DNA of 64,000 bases from Mesorhizobium sp. INR15 (lineage in GTDB: Bacteria; Pseudomonadota; Alphaproteobacteria; Rhizobiales; Rhizobiaceae): assembly GCF_015500075.1 (NCBI RefSeq), contig NZ_CP045496.1, positions 5,218,001-5,282,000 of the forward strand, given 5' to 3'. The notes below the pieces were generated by a model. That model searched no databases, was not told where the DNA came from, and saw only the letters and a list, made by a program, of their open reading frames with translations. The translations under genes and the position numbers were made by a program. Position 1 is the first letter of the stretch. Every line of letters begins with the position of its first letter. Shown here in pieces: positions 26,316 through 35,436 of the stretch.

Positions 26316-27136
26316 AGATCGTCTTTGCCAACAGCGCCTGGGTGACTGCCGCCGAACGGCTGATCCTGCGTGGTGGCAGTTGGCGGAGCGTCCGACTGCG
26401 GGTCCGCTATGGGCTGATCATCCATCCGCGGGTCGGCCCTGTGCTCATCGATACCGGCTATACGCCGCACGTAACCAGTGGCGCCGATCGTGGTGCGACG
26501 CTGCGCCTCTATGGCGCAATGCTCAAGCCAGAGCTCAATCTGGCCGGACAGCCGATACCGGTGCTGGCGCGCTTTGGCCTTGCGCCGCGCGATGTGAACG
26601 CCGTCATCGTGACGCATTTTCATGCCGATCACATCTCCGGCCTGTCGCAGTTTCCCAACGCCCGCTTCATTGCCAGTGATGCTGCATGGTCGCGGCAGAA
26701 ACAAAAGACCGCCTGGCAGAATTTGCGCCATGGCGTGTTCCCCGAGTTGTTTCCAGCCGATTTCGAAAACCGGCTGGACGGATTGTCAGCGAAGCGGCGG
26801 ATAGCGGCGCGAGGCGACATCCCTGGCGGTGCCGATCTGTTCGGCGACGGCAGCGTTGTCGCGGTCGACCTGCCTGGCCACGCCGACGGCCAGTTCGGAC
26901 TGCTGTTTCCTCAAATGGATCGCCCCCTGCTCTACGCCGTCGATGTGCAATGGTTGCTCAAGGCGCTGGCCCAGAACCGCACGCCTGGTTTTCCGGCACG
27001 GCTGCTGGCCGAGGATTTCGCGGCGATCGAACCAAGCAGCGCAATCCTGCGCCGTTTCGCGGCGACGGGCGGCGATGTCGTGTTCTGCCATGACCCTGAG
27101 GTGACACCCTACGACCTGCCCTCGGTGGGCGGATGA
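26312..27136 (+). CDS. MBL-fold metallo-hydrolase
   Basis: A 274-residue metallo-beta-lactamase fold hydrolase. Metal ligands visible are His102, His104, Asp106 and His107 in THFHADH, His190 in DLPGH, Asp211 in YAVDVQW and a C-terminal His260 in FCHDPE. This set resembles lactonases and thioester hydrolases of the AHL-lactonase/glyoxalase II type. It starts with GTG at 26312, with GGAGG upstream, overlapping the SDR stop by four bases, and ends overlapping the next start. Within the operon it could release a thioester, open a lactone, or protect the cell from the product. Confidence 0.92.
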   Translation: MKIVFANSAWVTAAERLILRGGSWRSVRLRVRYGLIIHPRVGPVLIDTGYTPHVTSGADRGATLRLYGAMLKPELNLAGQPIPVLARFGLAPRDVNAVIVTHFHADHISGLSQFPNARFIASDAAWSRQKQKTAWQNLRHGVFPELFPADFENRLDGLSAKRRIAARGDIPGGADLFGDGSVVAVDLPGHADGQFGLLFPQMDRPLLYAVDVQWLLKALAQNRTPGFPARLLAEDFAAIEPSSAILRRFAATGGDVVFCHDPEVTPYDLPSVGG

Positions 27137-28395
27137 GCGGGCTGGGTGAAGCGATCGGGTCGTTTGCCGTTACCCAATGGGTATCGCGCAAGAGCCGCAA
27201 GGGCTTTGAGCGCTGGCAAGCCCGCGCCTTGCGCCGCTGGCTCGACCGCGACTTGCCACGCGCGCGGTTCTACGGCAAGGCGCCGCGAGAGCTCAGCGAC
27301 TTGCCGGTAACTGACAAAGCCCAATTGATGGCGAATTTCGACGGCTTCAACATCGCTGGCGTGTCGGCTCGCGATGCCTGGGCCGCCGCTTCCACTGACG
27401 GCAGGCTTGGTGAATTGACCGTTGGCGCCAGCACCGGAACATCGGGAAACCGCGGGCTTTTCGTTATTTCCGAAGCCGAGAAATATCGCTGGCTGGGGAC
27501 GATTATCGCCAAGGCCATTCCGGATCTGTTGTGGCGCCGGCAGCGCGTTGCGGTGATCCTGCCGCAGAACACCGGCCTCTATGACAGCGCCCGCCAATCT
27601 GGCCGCGTCGACCTGCGTTTCTTCGATCTCAGGCTTGGACCTGAGCACTGGCGCACTGCGCTTGAGGACTTCGCGCCGACGGTGATCATTGCTCCGCCAA
27701 AAATGCTGCGTCACTTCGCGGTCAACCAATTCGCGATCAATCCGCTGCGCGTCTTCTGCGCCGCCGAGACGCTTGACCCGGTCGACCGCCCGCCGATCGA
27801 GGCGTTCTTTCGCCGCCCCCTCGACCAGATTTACATGGCAACCGAAGGTCTGTTCGCGGTGACCTGCCGGCAAGGCGGACTGCATCTGGCCGAGGATTCG
27901 GTGCTCTTCGAATTCGAGCCGGCTGGCGACGGACTGGTGACGCCGCTGGTCACCGCCTTCCGCCGCCAGACACAAATCATGGCGCGCTACCGGATGAACG
28001 ATCTGCTGCGCCTGTCATCCACGCCGTGCCGGTGTGGCTCGCCGCTGCGCGTGGTCGACGAAATCGTTGGCCGCATGGATGATGCCTTCCGTCTGACCTC
28101 TGCGCGCGGGCCGATCCTGGTTACGCCTGACGTCCTGCGCAACGCGGTGCTGAAAGCCGACCGGCGTATCGACGATTTCAGGCTGATACAGACCGCTCGC
28201 GAGACCGTCGAATTGCGCCTTTTGCCGGACCTGCCCGACGAGGCGGCAATGGCCGCGCTGGAGGCGGTGCGCGCGTTGCTGGCCTTGCGCCAGGCAACGG
28301 TAACCGTCGAACTCATACGCGCGCCGATGCCATTGGAAACTGATCGCAAATTGCGCCGCGTCGAATGCCGGCTGCCGCATGAGGCCGCGCCATGA
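27133..28395 (+). CDS. adenylate-forming enzyme, coenzyme F390 synthetase/PaaK-like
   Basis: A 420-residue ANL-superfamily enzyme of the phenylacetate-CoA ligase/F390 synthetase clade. The AMP-binding loop is VGASTGTSGNRG (97-108), motif A5 is YMATEG (234-239), YRMNDLL (286-292) follows, then a CRCG knuckle (299-302) and GRMDD (313-317), as in PaaK. It should activate a carboxylate as an acyl-adenylate and perhaps load it on CoA or another nucleophile. The protein is slightly shorter than PaaK. ATGA overlaps join it to the genes on both sides. The acid activated is unknown. Confidence 0.88.
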   Translation: MSGLGEAIGSFAVTQWVSRKSRKGFERWQARALRRWLDRDLPRARFYGKAPRELSDLPVTDKAQLMANFDGFNIAGVSARDAWAAASTDGRLGELTVGASTGTSGNRGLFVISEAEKYRWLGTIIAKAIPDLLWRRQRVAVILPQNTGLYDSARQSGRVDLRFFDLRLGPEHWRTALEDFAPTVIIAPPKMLRHFAVNQFAINPLRVFCAAETLDPVDRPPIEAFFRRPLDQIYMATEGLFAVTCRQGGLHLAEDSVLFEFEPAGDGLVTPLVTAFRRQTQIMARYRMNDLLRLSSTPCRCGSPLRVVDEIVGRMDDAFRLTSARGPILVTPDVLRNAVLKADRRIDDFRLIQTARETVELRLLPDLPDEAAMAALEAVRALLALRQATVTVELIRAPMPLETDRKLRRVECRLPHEAAP

Positions 28396-29540
28396 GCCAG
28401 GCAGCTGTCGCGACCACGGAGCAGAGCCTTCAAGCGGATCGGGTTGAGAACAATCCGCGCAAGGTCGAGGCCTTCGCGCGGATTTTCAACGAGATTCCCG
28501 TGCGCGGCCTCATCCGCAATCTGACGGTCACCGTCGAGCCGTTCGAGGTCGCCGGCCGCGCCTTTCCCTTGACGCTGAATGACAGCCGCGAGGCACCCAA
28601 CTGCTACATCTGCTGCCCGTCCAGCGCCTATATCGACTATGCCATCGACGAGACCCGCAATTTCAGCTCAAGTCCCTGGCTGCAGCGAGCCGTCCGCGCC
28701 CTCGTCAGCGCCTGCGCACCCTTGGTCAAAGCGACCGGCCTCGACCATCAGGTGCAGGTCAACAACTGGCTTTTTTCGACCAATCCGGTGCCGTTGCTCG
28801 ACCGCCAAACGATCGCAGCGATGCGTGCCGAGCTTACAGCGCGGTATCCAGATCGCGCCGTGATCATCCGATCGCTGAACGGGATCGCCGATCCCTCGAC
28901 CATCTCGGCCCTCAAGGCAGAGGGTTTTCGCATGCTGGCGGCGCGCCAGATCTACATTTTCGCCGACCGCAGTGCAGCACCGCCGATGACGCGCGACATG
29001 AAGCGCGACCGCGCCAAGCTGCGCACTACACCTCTGCAAATCATCGGCAACGACGACTTCAGTGAGGCCGATTACGCCAGAAGCGAAGACCTCTACAACC
29101 TGCTCTATCTCCGTAAATACACGCCGCTCAACCCGCACTACACAGCGTGCTATATCGGCGAGATGCACCGCCGTGGCATCTTGCAACTGGCGGGCCTGCG
29201 CGACCATGCCGGCCAGCTCGTCGCCGTCACCGGCCTGTTCGAGAACGGCGCGACGCTGACCCAGCCGATCGTCGGCTATGACACAAGCCTGCCGGTCAGC
29301 GATGGGCTTTACCGCATGGTCATGGCGATGGCGCAGGATCACGCCACGGCGCGCGGGCTGTTCTTCAACATGAGTGCCGGTGCCGCCGAATTCAAACGCC
29401 GTCGCGGCGCTGTGCCCGACATCGAATACAACGCTGTCTATATCGGGCATCTGCCGCTTCGCCGACGCGTTGCGGTGCGCGCCATGGAAACCCTGCTGGC
29501 GTTGATCGGCATCCCGCTGCTTCGGAGATTCGAGCTTTGA
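28392..29540 (+). CDS. FemAB/GNAT-fold acyltransferase-like protein
   Basis: A 382-residue protein with no firm family assignment. The C-terminal half (about 215-365) has the acyl-CoA N-acyltransferase pattern seen in FemAB/BioF2-like proteins: QLAGLRDHAGQLVAVTGLF, then a VGYD strand, LYRMVMAMAQDHA, and NMSAGAAEFKRRRGA, where FKxRxGA is typical. The N-terminal half contains CYICCPSSAYIDYA and may be a second, degenerate copy of the fold. It overlaps both neighbours (ATGA, TTGA). A role in transferring an acyl group made by the adenylate-forming enzyme or KAS III is a reasonable inference. Confidence 0.65.
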   Translation: MSQAAVATTEQSLQADRVENNPRKVEAFARIFNEIPVRGLIRNLTVTVEPFEVAGRAFPLTLNDSREAPNCYICCPSSAYIDYAIDETRNFSSSPWLQRAVRALVSACAPLVKATGLDHQVQVNNWLFSTNPVPLLDRQTIAAMRAELTARYPDRAVIIRSLNGIADPSTISALKAEGFRMLAARQIYIFADRSAAPPMTRDMKRDRAKLRTTPLQIIGNDDFSEADYARSEDLYNLLYLRKYTPLNPHYTACYIGEMHRRGILQLAGLRDHAGQLVAVTGLFENGATLTQPIVGYDTSLPVSDGLYRMVMAMAQDHATARGLFFNMSAGAAEFKRRRGAVPDIEYNAVYIGHLPLRRRVAVRAMETLLALIGIPLLRRFEL

Positions 29541-30532
29541 CTAGGGCCGCTCACAAGGATTGCTGGCAGGCCGTGGCACTTGCCGCCGATGTTGGCCGCA
29601 GGCCGAAGCGCATCCTGTTCGAAGGCGCACCGGTCGTGCTGTTTCGTTCCGACAAGGGCATCGCCGCGCTGTTCGACCGCTGCGCGCACAGGCTGGTTGA
29701 ATTGTCGACCGGCAAGGTGGTCGGCGGCGAGATTGAATGCCCCTATCACGGCTGGCGCTATGACGGCGAAGGCCGCTGTACCGCCATTCCCGGCCATGTC
29801 GGCGAGTTGCCGCGCTACCGCGTGCGCCGCTACAGCGCGATCGAACGCGACGGCGTGGTGTTCATTTCTGCTGGCGCACCCAATAGCGAGCCCTATCTCC
29901 ACTGCATGCAAAGCCAGGATGTGATCGTGCGGCGCGTGCACAGTTCGACACAGTCGACGGTGATCGACGCGGCGGAAAATATTCTCGACGCCACCCACAC
30001 GCATTTCACCCACAAGGGCCTGCTGCGGGGTTTAAGCGCCAAACGCCACATTGTGCGCGTCGAGGTGACCGGCGGCGAAGGCTGGGTGGAAGCCTGCTAT
30101 ACCGGCGAAGAGCGCCAGCAAGGGCTGATCAGCCGGCTGCTGGAGGGCGAACGGACGAAAACCATCGGCCGCTTCCGTCATCCCGGGATCGCCGAACTGG
30201 AATATTGGGGCAAAGGCGGCCTGGCGCTGGCGACAACCTTCCATCTTCGCCAGGCCGGCGAGAACATTGTCGAGGGCGTCGGCTGGCTGATCGGGCCGCG
30301 CCAAGGTGGGTTGGGTCATCTCATGGCGCTGGCTTTCAAGCCGCTGTTCAACATCGCCTTGCAGCAAGACCGCAAGGTGCTGAAGTCAGCGAGCGACAAT
30401 GCACGCCATGCGCCGCAGGCGTTGCCAGTGATCGGCCCGCTGGATTTCCTGCGCCGCGACATCGCCGCCATCATGGCCGGCGAAATGCCGCCGGCAGCCT
30501 TGGAACCGCGTGTCCATCACATCGAGCTTTGA
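29537..30532 (+). CDS. Rieske 2Fe-2S, aromatic ring-hydroxylating type oxygenase subunit
   Basis: A 331-residue VanA/CAO-like monooxygenase. The Rieske cluster ligands are Cys49-x-His51 and Cys68-x-x-His71 (CPYHGW); the mononuclear iron site is in NILDATHTH with His154 and His159 and a bridging Asp151. It needs an electron-transfer partner that is not encoded nearby. It begins with TTG at 29537, preceded by GGAG at nine bases and overlapping the previous stop; no ATG lies near. It is the last gene of the operon and would oxidise or demethylate the pathway product. Its end overlaps the converging ATP-grasp gene by 16 bases. Confidence 0.92.
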   Translation: MTRAAHKDCWQAVALAADVGRRPKRILFEGAPVVLFRSDKGIAALFDRCAHRLVELSTGKVVGGEIECPYHGWRYDGEGRCTAIPGHVGELPRYRVRRYSAIERDGVVFISAGAPNSEPYLHCMQSQDVIVRRVHSSTQSTVIDAAENILDATHTHFTHKGLLRGLSAKRHIVRVEVTGGEGWVEACYTGEERQQGLISRLLEGERTKTIGRFRHPGIAELEYWGKGGLALATTFHLRQAGENIVEGVGWLIGPRQGGLGHLMALAFKPLFNIALQQDRKVLKSASDNARHAPQALPVIGPLDFLRRDIAAIMAGEMPPAALEPRVHHIEL

Positions 30533-31677
30533 AGCGGCCCGTTCCACTCAATGTCCCTTGTTGACGCTGCCTGCAAGCTGATGCGTTCGCGCATTGCCGT
30601 GCCGGCGACCTCGGCTAGGGCGTGCCATTGCGCCCGTTTGGGCGCGGGGTCGCCCGACCAGTCCAGAAGTTCATCGGCGTCGTGCAGCGCATGGCGGAAG
30701 CGACCAATCCCGCCGGAGCGCAGCGCCGCAGGCAGGCCATACACCCACATCGCAAGCCGTACCGTCTGGGGCCTGGTCACGTCAGGTTTCACGTCACCGC
30801 CTTCAAACAGGGCCGCCGCGAAGGCTTGTGGATCGCGGAAGAAATGCAAACCGCTGACGGCGCGTGGATTGCATTCCAGCGGCAGCACGGTGCCGTCCGC
30901 TTCGCGCATCAGGTCGAAGGAAATCTGCCCCGTCCAGCCTGTGCCGGCGACGAAGGTCTCGACGAAGCGGCGCGCAGCGAGGTCCTCCACCAACTCGAAC
31001 CAGATGCCGGCGCCCTTGCCGGCCCGGTAGCGCGAGCGATAAAGCGCCAGCGCCTTGAGCTTGCCGTCGCGCGCCATGGCATAGGCGCTGATCTCGTCAC
31101 CGGCGACGAACCGCTGCGCCACCCACGGGACAATGGGTGTAGGACTGATGGTGTCGAGCGCGCCCGATGACGGGCGCAGCAGTATATGGCTGGCGAAACG
31201 CGACCAGACCGGCTTGAACACCAGTTCGCCAGCACGGCTGCGTACCTTCTCGAGGTCGGCATCGGATTGCAGCAGCGTCGTTTCCGGCACCGCGAGATCA
31301 AGGCTATGCGCCAGCTGGACGAATGCATGCTTGTCGTGAACCCTGGCCAGCAAGTCGATGTCGGGCGCAAACAGACGGGCTGACATCGCGCGGTCGCGCC
31401 AGATATGGCCGAGGTAGAAAATCTCTTCGCAGGTCGGGATAACCAGATCGACGCCTTGCCCGCGCACAAGCTCTTCGACGGCCTGTGCATAGGCCTCTGG
31501 TGCAAAGCGCGGCGGCGGCAGACGATGATACGAAGCACAAGCAACGCTCGATGCCGCGATCGGATTGGCTGGGGTATCGGCCAGGATCACACGGCAGCCT
31601 GCACCATGCAGCAGGCGCGCCAGATGCAGCGCTACCGGCGCCCGCGCTCCAGTGACAAGCACGGAGCTATTGTGCAT
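30517..31677 (-). CDS. ATP-grasp domain protein
   Basis: A 386-residue ATP-grasp ligase: an N-terminal Rossmann-like preATP-grasp domain (SVLVTGARAPVALHLARLL), the ATP-binding core from about residue 110 (ELVFKPVWSRFASH), and metal-binding LECNPRAVSG near residue 275. It resembles carbamoyl-phosphate synthase/biotin carboxylase-like stand-alone ligases that join a carboxylate to an amine. It starts 37 bases after the patatin stop on the same strand and could be the last gene of that transcript. It also converges on the KAS III operon with a 16-base overlap, so a role in either context is possible. Confidence 0.85.
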   Translation of the reverse strand: MHNSSVLVTGARAPVALHLARLLHGAGCRVILADTPANPIAASSVACASYHRLPPPRFAPEAYAQAVEELVRGQGVDLVIPTCEEIFYLGHIWRDRAMSARLFAPDIDLLARVHDKHAFVQLAHSLDLAVPETTLLQSDADLEKVRSRAGELVFKPVWSRFASHILLRPSSGALDTISPTPIVPWVAQRFVAGDEISAYAMARDGKLKALALYRSRYRAGKGAGIWFELVEDLAARRFVETFVAGTGWTGQISFDLMREADGTVLPLECNPRAVSGLHFFRDPQAFAAALFEGGDVKPDVTRPQTVRLAMWVYGLPAALRSGGIGRFRHALHDADELLDWSGDPAPKRAQWHALAEVAGTAMRERISLQAASTRDIEWNGPLQSSM

Positions 31678-31714
31678 CGACAGCCTGCTTCAAGGCCATT
31701 GGCCGGCCCAAGGC

Positions 31715-32584
31715 TCAATTCACGCCACGTTTGCCGCGCCTGGCCTTGGTGGCTCCAAGGCGTACTTCCACGGCCTTTTCGATCTCGCGCTTGAGCTCGT
31801 CCTTGATCGCCACCGTCTCGGTCATCAAGGCGTCGATCTTCATGAAATCGAGCACCCGGTATTTCGACACCGCCGGCCTGACCAATATGTCCGGCCGGCA
31901 TTGATTGAGTTTGTTGGCGATGATCGATTGCATCATCAATTGCGTGGCGCCGAACATCAGGTCGACCGTGGTCGGCTGCTTTTTATCGGCTTCCTCCGGT
32001 GCGCCGACCACATCGACACCGATGATGATGTCGGCGTCTTTCTCGATCAGGTCGAAGGGAACTGGGTTGTAGATGCCGCCGTCGATCAACAGCCTGCCGT
32101 CGCGCGTCACCGGGCGAAACACCGCGGGAATGGCGGCCGAGGCCGCCAGTGCCGAATGCAGGTCGCCATCGCCGAACACCGCGAGCTTGTGGCCAAAGAA
32201 ATCCGTCGCCGTCACTTTCAGCGGGATTTTCAGCTCGGCGAAAGTTTCGGGAACCGCCTCCGGCAGAAAAGCCTTGAGGATGCGCTCGATGTTGAACTGG
32301 CTGACCCTGATGCCGCCCTGCATCGCCTCGGCAAAAGTACCCGGCCGCGCCCGCCACATGCGCGTCGCCACTTCGGCGCGGCGGCCGAGGATCGAGCGGG
32401 CATAGTCGTGAATGTCCTTGCCGGCCATGCCCGACGCCATGCCAGCGCCCATGATGGCGCCAATCGACGAACCGGCTATGGCAACGGGCTTTATACCCAG
32501 TTCGTCCAGCGCCTCGATGACATGGATATGCGCCAATCCCCGCGCGCCGCCGCCGCCAAAGGCGATGCCAAAGCTTGGGCTCAT
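31715..32584 (-). CDS. patatin-like phospholipase family protein
   Basis: A 289-residue RssA/YchK-like patatin. The oxyanion loop is GGGGARG (10-16), the nucleophile Ser40 is in GSSIG, and the dyad Asp168 is in LLIDGGIYNP. Patatins hydrolyse acyl esters of phospholipids or lysophospholipids. There is no signal peptide, so it acts in the cytosol or at the inner membrane face. A lysine-rich C-terminus (KARRGKRG) may bind membranes. Its ATG overlaps the stop of the M16 gene upstream (ATGA), so it is cotranscribed with the M16 pair. The substrate is unknown. Confidence 0.92.
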   Translation of the reverse strand: MSPSFGIAFGGGGARGLAHIHVIEALDELGIKPVAIAGSSIGAIMGAGMASGMAGKDIHDYARSILGRRAEVATRMWRARPGTFAEAMQGGIRVSQFNIERILKAFLPEAVPETFAELKIPLKVTATDFFGHKLAVFGDGDLHSALAASAAIPAVFRPVTRDGRLLIDGGIYNPVPFDLIEKDADIIIGVDVVGAPEEADKKQPTTVDLMFGATQLMMQSIIANKLNQCRPDILVRPAVSKYRVLDFMKIDALMTETVAIKDELKREIEKAVEVRLGATKARRGKRGVN

Positions 32585-33930
32585 CCCTTGCCGGCCTCCG
32601 CCAGTTTCGGCCCGACGACCATGATGGCCGGCTCGGTCGTGAGCAGCTTCCTGGCCGCGGCCTTCACCTGGTCGAGGGTCACCGCGTTGATGAACGCGCC
32701 GCGGCGCTGCATGTAGTCGATGCCGAGATCATCGAGTTGCAGCTCGACCAGCGTCGCGGCGATGGCGCTGGAGGAATCCAGATTGTTGATGGCATAGGCG
32801 CCGATCATGTATTTCTTGGTGGCGGCGAGTTCGGCCTCGGTCGGACCCTCGTCGGCCATTTGTTTCACCACATCGCGGACAAGGCCCAGCGTTTGCGCCG
32901 CCCGGTCCGAGCGCGTCGCGGTGGTGATGATCAGCGCTGTGGCATGATCCTGATTGATCAGCGATGAGGAGACGCCGTAGGCCAGACCGCGCTTTTCACG
33001 CACTTCCTGAAACAGGCGCGACGTGAAAGTGCCGCCGCCGAGAATTTCGTTCATCAGCACGGCGGGAAAGAAATCCGCCGCCTTGCGCTTCACGCCGGGA
33101 TAGGCGAGCTGCAGCGAGGTCTGCGGCAGGTCGTAATTGACCTCGAGATGCTGTGCCAGTTTTGGATCGATATCGGCCACCGGCCGCAGCGTCGGCTGTT
33201 GCGGCAGATCGCCGAAAACCATGTCGAGCTTCTTCTTCAGCGTCTCGGCGTCGATGGCACCCACCACCGCGACATGCAGGCCCCCACGGGCGAAAATCGC
33301 CTTGTGGAAAGCCCTGATGTCATCAGGCGTAATCGTGGCGATGCTCTGCTTGGTGCCCTGGTCGGAGCGCGCATAGGGATGCACGCCATAGATCGCCTCG
33401 GCCCATTTGGTCTGGGCGATCGTGTCAGGGTCGTTCTCTCCGGCGATGATGCCGGACAATATCTGGGCGCGGATGCGATCGATCGGCGCCTGGTCGAAGC
33501 GCGGCTCATTGACCGCCATCCGCAGCAGATCAAACGCCTCGTCACGCTGCTCGGCCAGCATACGCATAGAGCCGTAGACGCCGTCGCGCGTCTCCTGGAA
33601 GCTCATCTCGGCACCGGCATCATCCAGCTTGATCTGGAATGCGTCGCTGTCGAGTTTGCCGGCGCCCTCGTCGAACAGACCGGTCATCAGATTGGCCAGG
33701 CCCTCCTTGCCCTGCGGATCCTGCGTCGAGCCGCCGCCAAAGACAAAGCGTATGGCGACAACCGGCACGGAATAGTCCTCAACCAGCCAGGCTGTTATGC
33801 CCTTCGAGGATGTCACGGACTGGATGTTCATCGCGGCGCGCGCGGAAAGCGCCGGCAGCGCAAGAAACAGCACCGAAAGCAAGAGGGTGGTCACGGCGCG
33901 CGCACGGGGGATGCTGAAATGCGTCATCAT
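32581..33930 (-). CDS. M16 family peptidase-like protein, non-catalytic subunit
   Basis: A 449-residue exported pitrilysin-fold protein with a signal peptide (about residues 1-32). Two M16 half-domains are present, with the second-half GGGTFTSRLFQEVREKRGLAYGVSS pattern. The HxxEH zinc motif is absent: the position after GGGSTQDPQGKEGLA reads NLMTGLFDEG. It is therefore the non-catalytic partner that completes the closed barrel with the catalytic M16 encoded just upstream. Two consecutive ATG codons (33930, 33927) are possible starts. One base separates it from the upstream stop. Confidence 0.92.
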   Translation of the reverse strand: MMTHFSIPRARAVTTLLLSVLFLALPALSARAAMNIQSVTSSKGITAWLVEDYSVPVVAIRFVFGGGSTQDPQGKEGLANLMTGLFDEGAGKLDSDAFQIKLDDAGAEMSFQETRDGVYGSMRMLAEQRDEAFDLLRMAVNEPRFDQAPIDRIRAQILSGIIAGENDPDTIAQTKWAEAIYGVHPYARSDQGTKQSIATITPDDIRAFHKAIFARGGLHVAVVGAIDAETLKKKLDMVFGDLPQQPTLRPVADIDPKLAQHLEVNYDLPQTSLQLAYPGVKRKAADFFPAVLMNEILGGGTFTSRLFQEVREKRGLAYGVSSSLINQDHATALIITTATRSDRAAQTLGLVRDVVKQMADEGPTEAELAATKKYMIGAYAINNLDSSSAIAATLVELQLDDLGIDYMQRRGAFINAVTLDQVKAAARKLLTTEPAIMVVGPKLAEAGKG

Positions 33931-33931
33931 G

Positions 33932-35317
33932 TCAGTTCCCCGCCTGGGTTTGCGGCAAGAGATAGCCGGTCGTCGAACGATCCAGCACCAGATAGCGCTC
34001 GGCAACGGTCTTGACCTCGTCGGTCGTGACCTTGCGGATACGGTCCGGCCATTGCTGGACATCCTGCACATTGCCGCCGGTCGCCAGGGTCGAGCCGTAG
34101 ATGTTTGCCATCGAATCCTGCTTGTCGCGGGCGAAGATCATCGAGCGGACGAAACGATCCTTGGCCTTGTCCAGTTCCTCGGCTGTGACACCATCCTTGG
34201 CGATGCGCGCTATCTCCACGTCGACCGCTGCCTCGACATCGGCAAGCTTGGCATCACCGCGCGGCGCGCCATAGACAGTGAAGTTGGTGGCGTCGAGCAT
34301 CGTGCCCTGGAAGTAGGCGCCGGCACTAGAGGCAATGCCTTGCTTGACCACCAGCTGCTGATAGAGCCGGCTACGGTTGCCTCCGCCCAGGATCTCGCCC
34401 AGGAGGTCGAGGGCTTCGGCTTCACCCGGTTTACCCGTGTGGTAGGACGGCACCACCCATTGCGTCGAGAAGCTCGGCACGCTGACGCGGGCGTCGGACA
34501 GCGTCACCGTGCGCTTGGTGTTCTGTTCCGGCTCGACGGGGCGGACCCGAGGCGGCAGGTCAGGTCCGCGCGCCACTTTGCCAAAAGTCTTCTCGGCCAA
34601 CGCCCTCACGGCATCCGGCTCGACGTCGCCGGCCACGATCAGCACGGCGTTGTTGGGCCGATAGTATTTGTCATAAAAAGCGGTGGCGTCGGTGCGGTTC
34701 AGCTGTTCCATCTCCTGCATCCAGCCGATGACCGGGATGCGATAGGGCTGGTTCTGCCATAGCGTGGCGTCGACTTCCTCGTCGAGCACGGCTTCCGGAT
34801 TGTTGTCGATGCGCGAGCGGCGTTCCTCAAGGATGACATCGCGCTCGGTCTTGATGACATCGTCGGTGAGAATGAGGTTGCGCATGCGGTCCGCCTCAAA
34901 ACTCATCATCTGTTCGAGTGCCGACGGCGCCACCGTTTCGTGAAAGGCCGTGTAGTCATAGGACGTGAAGGCGTTGTTCGAGCCGCCGATGTCGGAGACC
35001 GCACGGTCGAACTCGCCAGCCGCATGGTTGGTCGTTGCCTTGAACATCAGATGTTCGAAGAAATGCGCGATGCCGGACTTTCCCGGCGGTTCGTCGGCGC
35101 TGCCGATCTTGTACCAGACCATGTTGGTGACGATCGGGGCGCGATGGTCGGGGATGACGACAACCTCCATGCCATTGTCGAGCAGGAAGTCCGTCACCTT
35201 GAACTCACTCACCTTGCTGTCCTTTGGCACGCTGTCAGCCAGCACAGGACTGGTCACCGCAAGCGCCAGCGACGTCGCCAGCAAGGTTGTTCGCAGCCAT
35301 TCAGCCCTGGAAATCAT
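33932..35317 (-). CDS. M16 family zinc peptidase, catalytic subunit
   Basis: A 461-residue periplasmic M16 metalloprotease. The signal peptide covers about residues 1-28; the zinc site is HFFEH (85-89), with the third ligand expected in the downstream EERRSRIDNNPEAVLDEE helix. The second half carries GGGNRSRLYQQLV. With the following non-catalytic paralogue it should form a heterodimeric chamber that degrades short unfolded peptides. GGAG stands seven bases before ATG 35317; a TTG one codon upstream is less likely. The pair is a common arrangement in alphaproteobacteria. Confidence 0.94.
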   Translation of the reverse strand: MISRAEWLRTTLLATSLALAVTSPVLADSVPKDSKVSEFKVTDFLLDNGMEVVVIPDHRAPIVTNMVWYKIGSADEPPGKSGIAHFFEHLMFKATTNHAAGEFDRAVSDIGGSNNAFTSYDYTAFHETVAPSALEQMMSFEADRMRNLILTDDVIKTERDVILEERRSRIDNNPEAVLDEEVDATLWQNQPYRIPVIGWMQEMEQLNRTDATAFYDKYYRPNNAVLIVAGDVEPDAVRALAEKTFGKVARGPDLPPRVRPVEPEQNTKRTVTLSDARVSVPSFSTQWVVPSYHTGKPGEAEALDLLGEILGGGNRSRLYQQLVVKQGIASSAGAYFQGTMLDATNFTVYGAPRGDAKLADVEAAVDVEIARIAKDGVTAEELDKAKDRFVRSMIFARDKQDSMANIYGSTLATGGNVQDVQQWPDRIRKVTTDEVKTVAERYLVLDRSTTGYLLPQTQAGN

Positions 35318-35436
35318 CAACGGCTCCGGTTTTTCTGGAAGACGATAGGCAGGCTCAGAGAGACAAGCAAAGTGAATTGTTCGTCATGTGGCCGTCAAAG
35401 GAGGCCGGAAAGAGGCCATCCCGGCGTCGCGAGATT

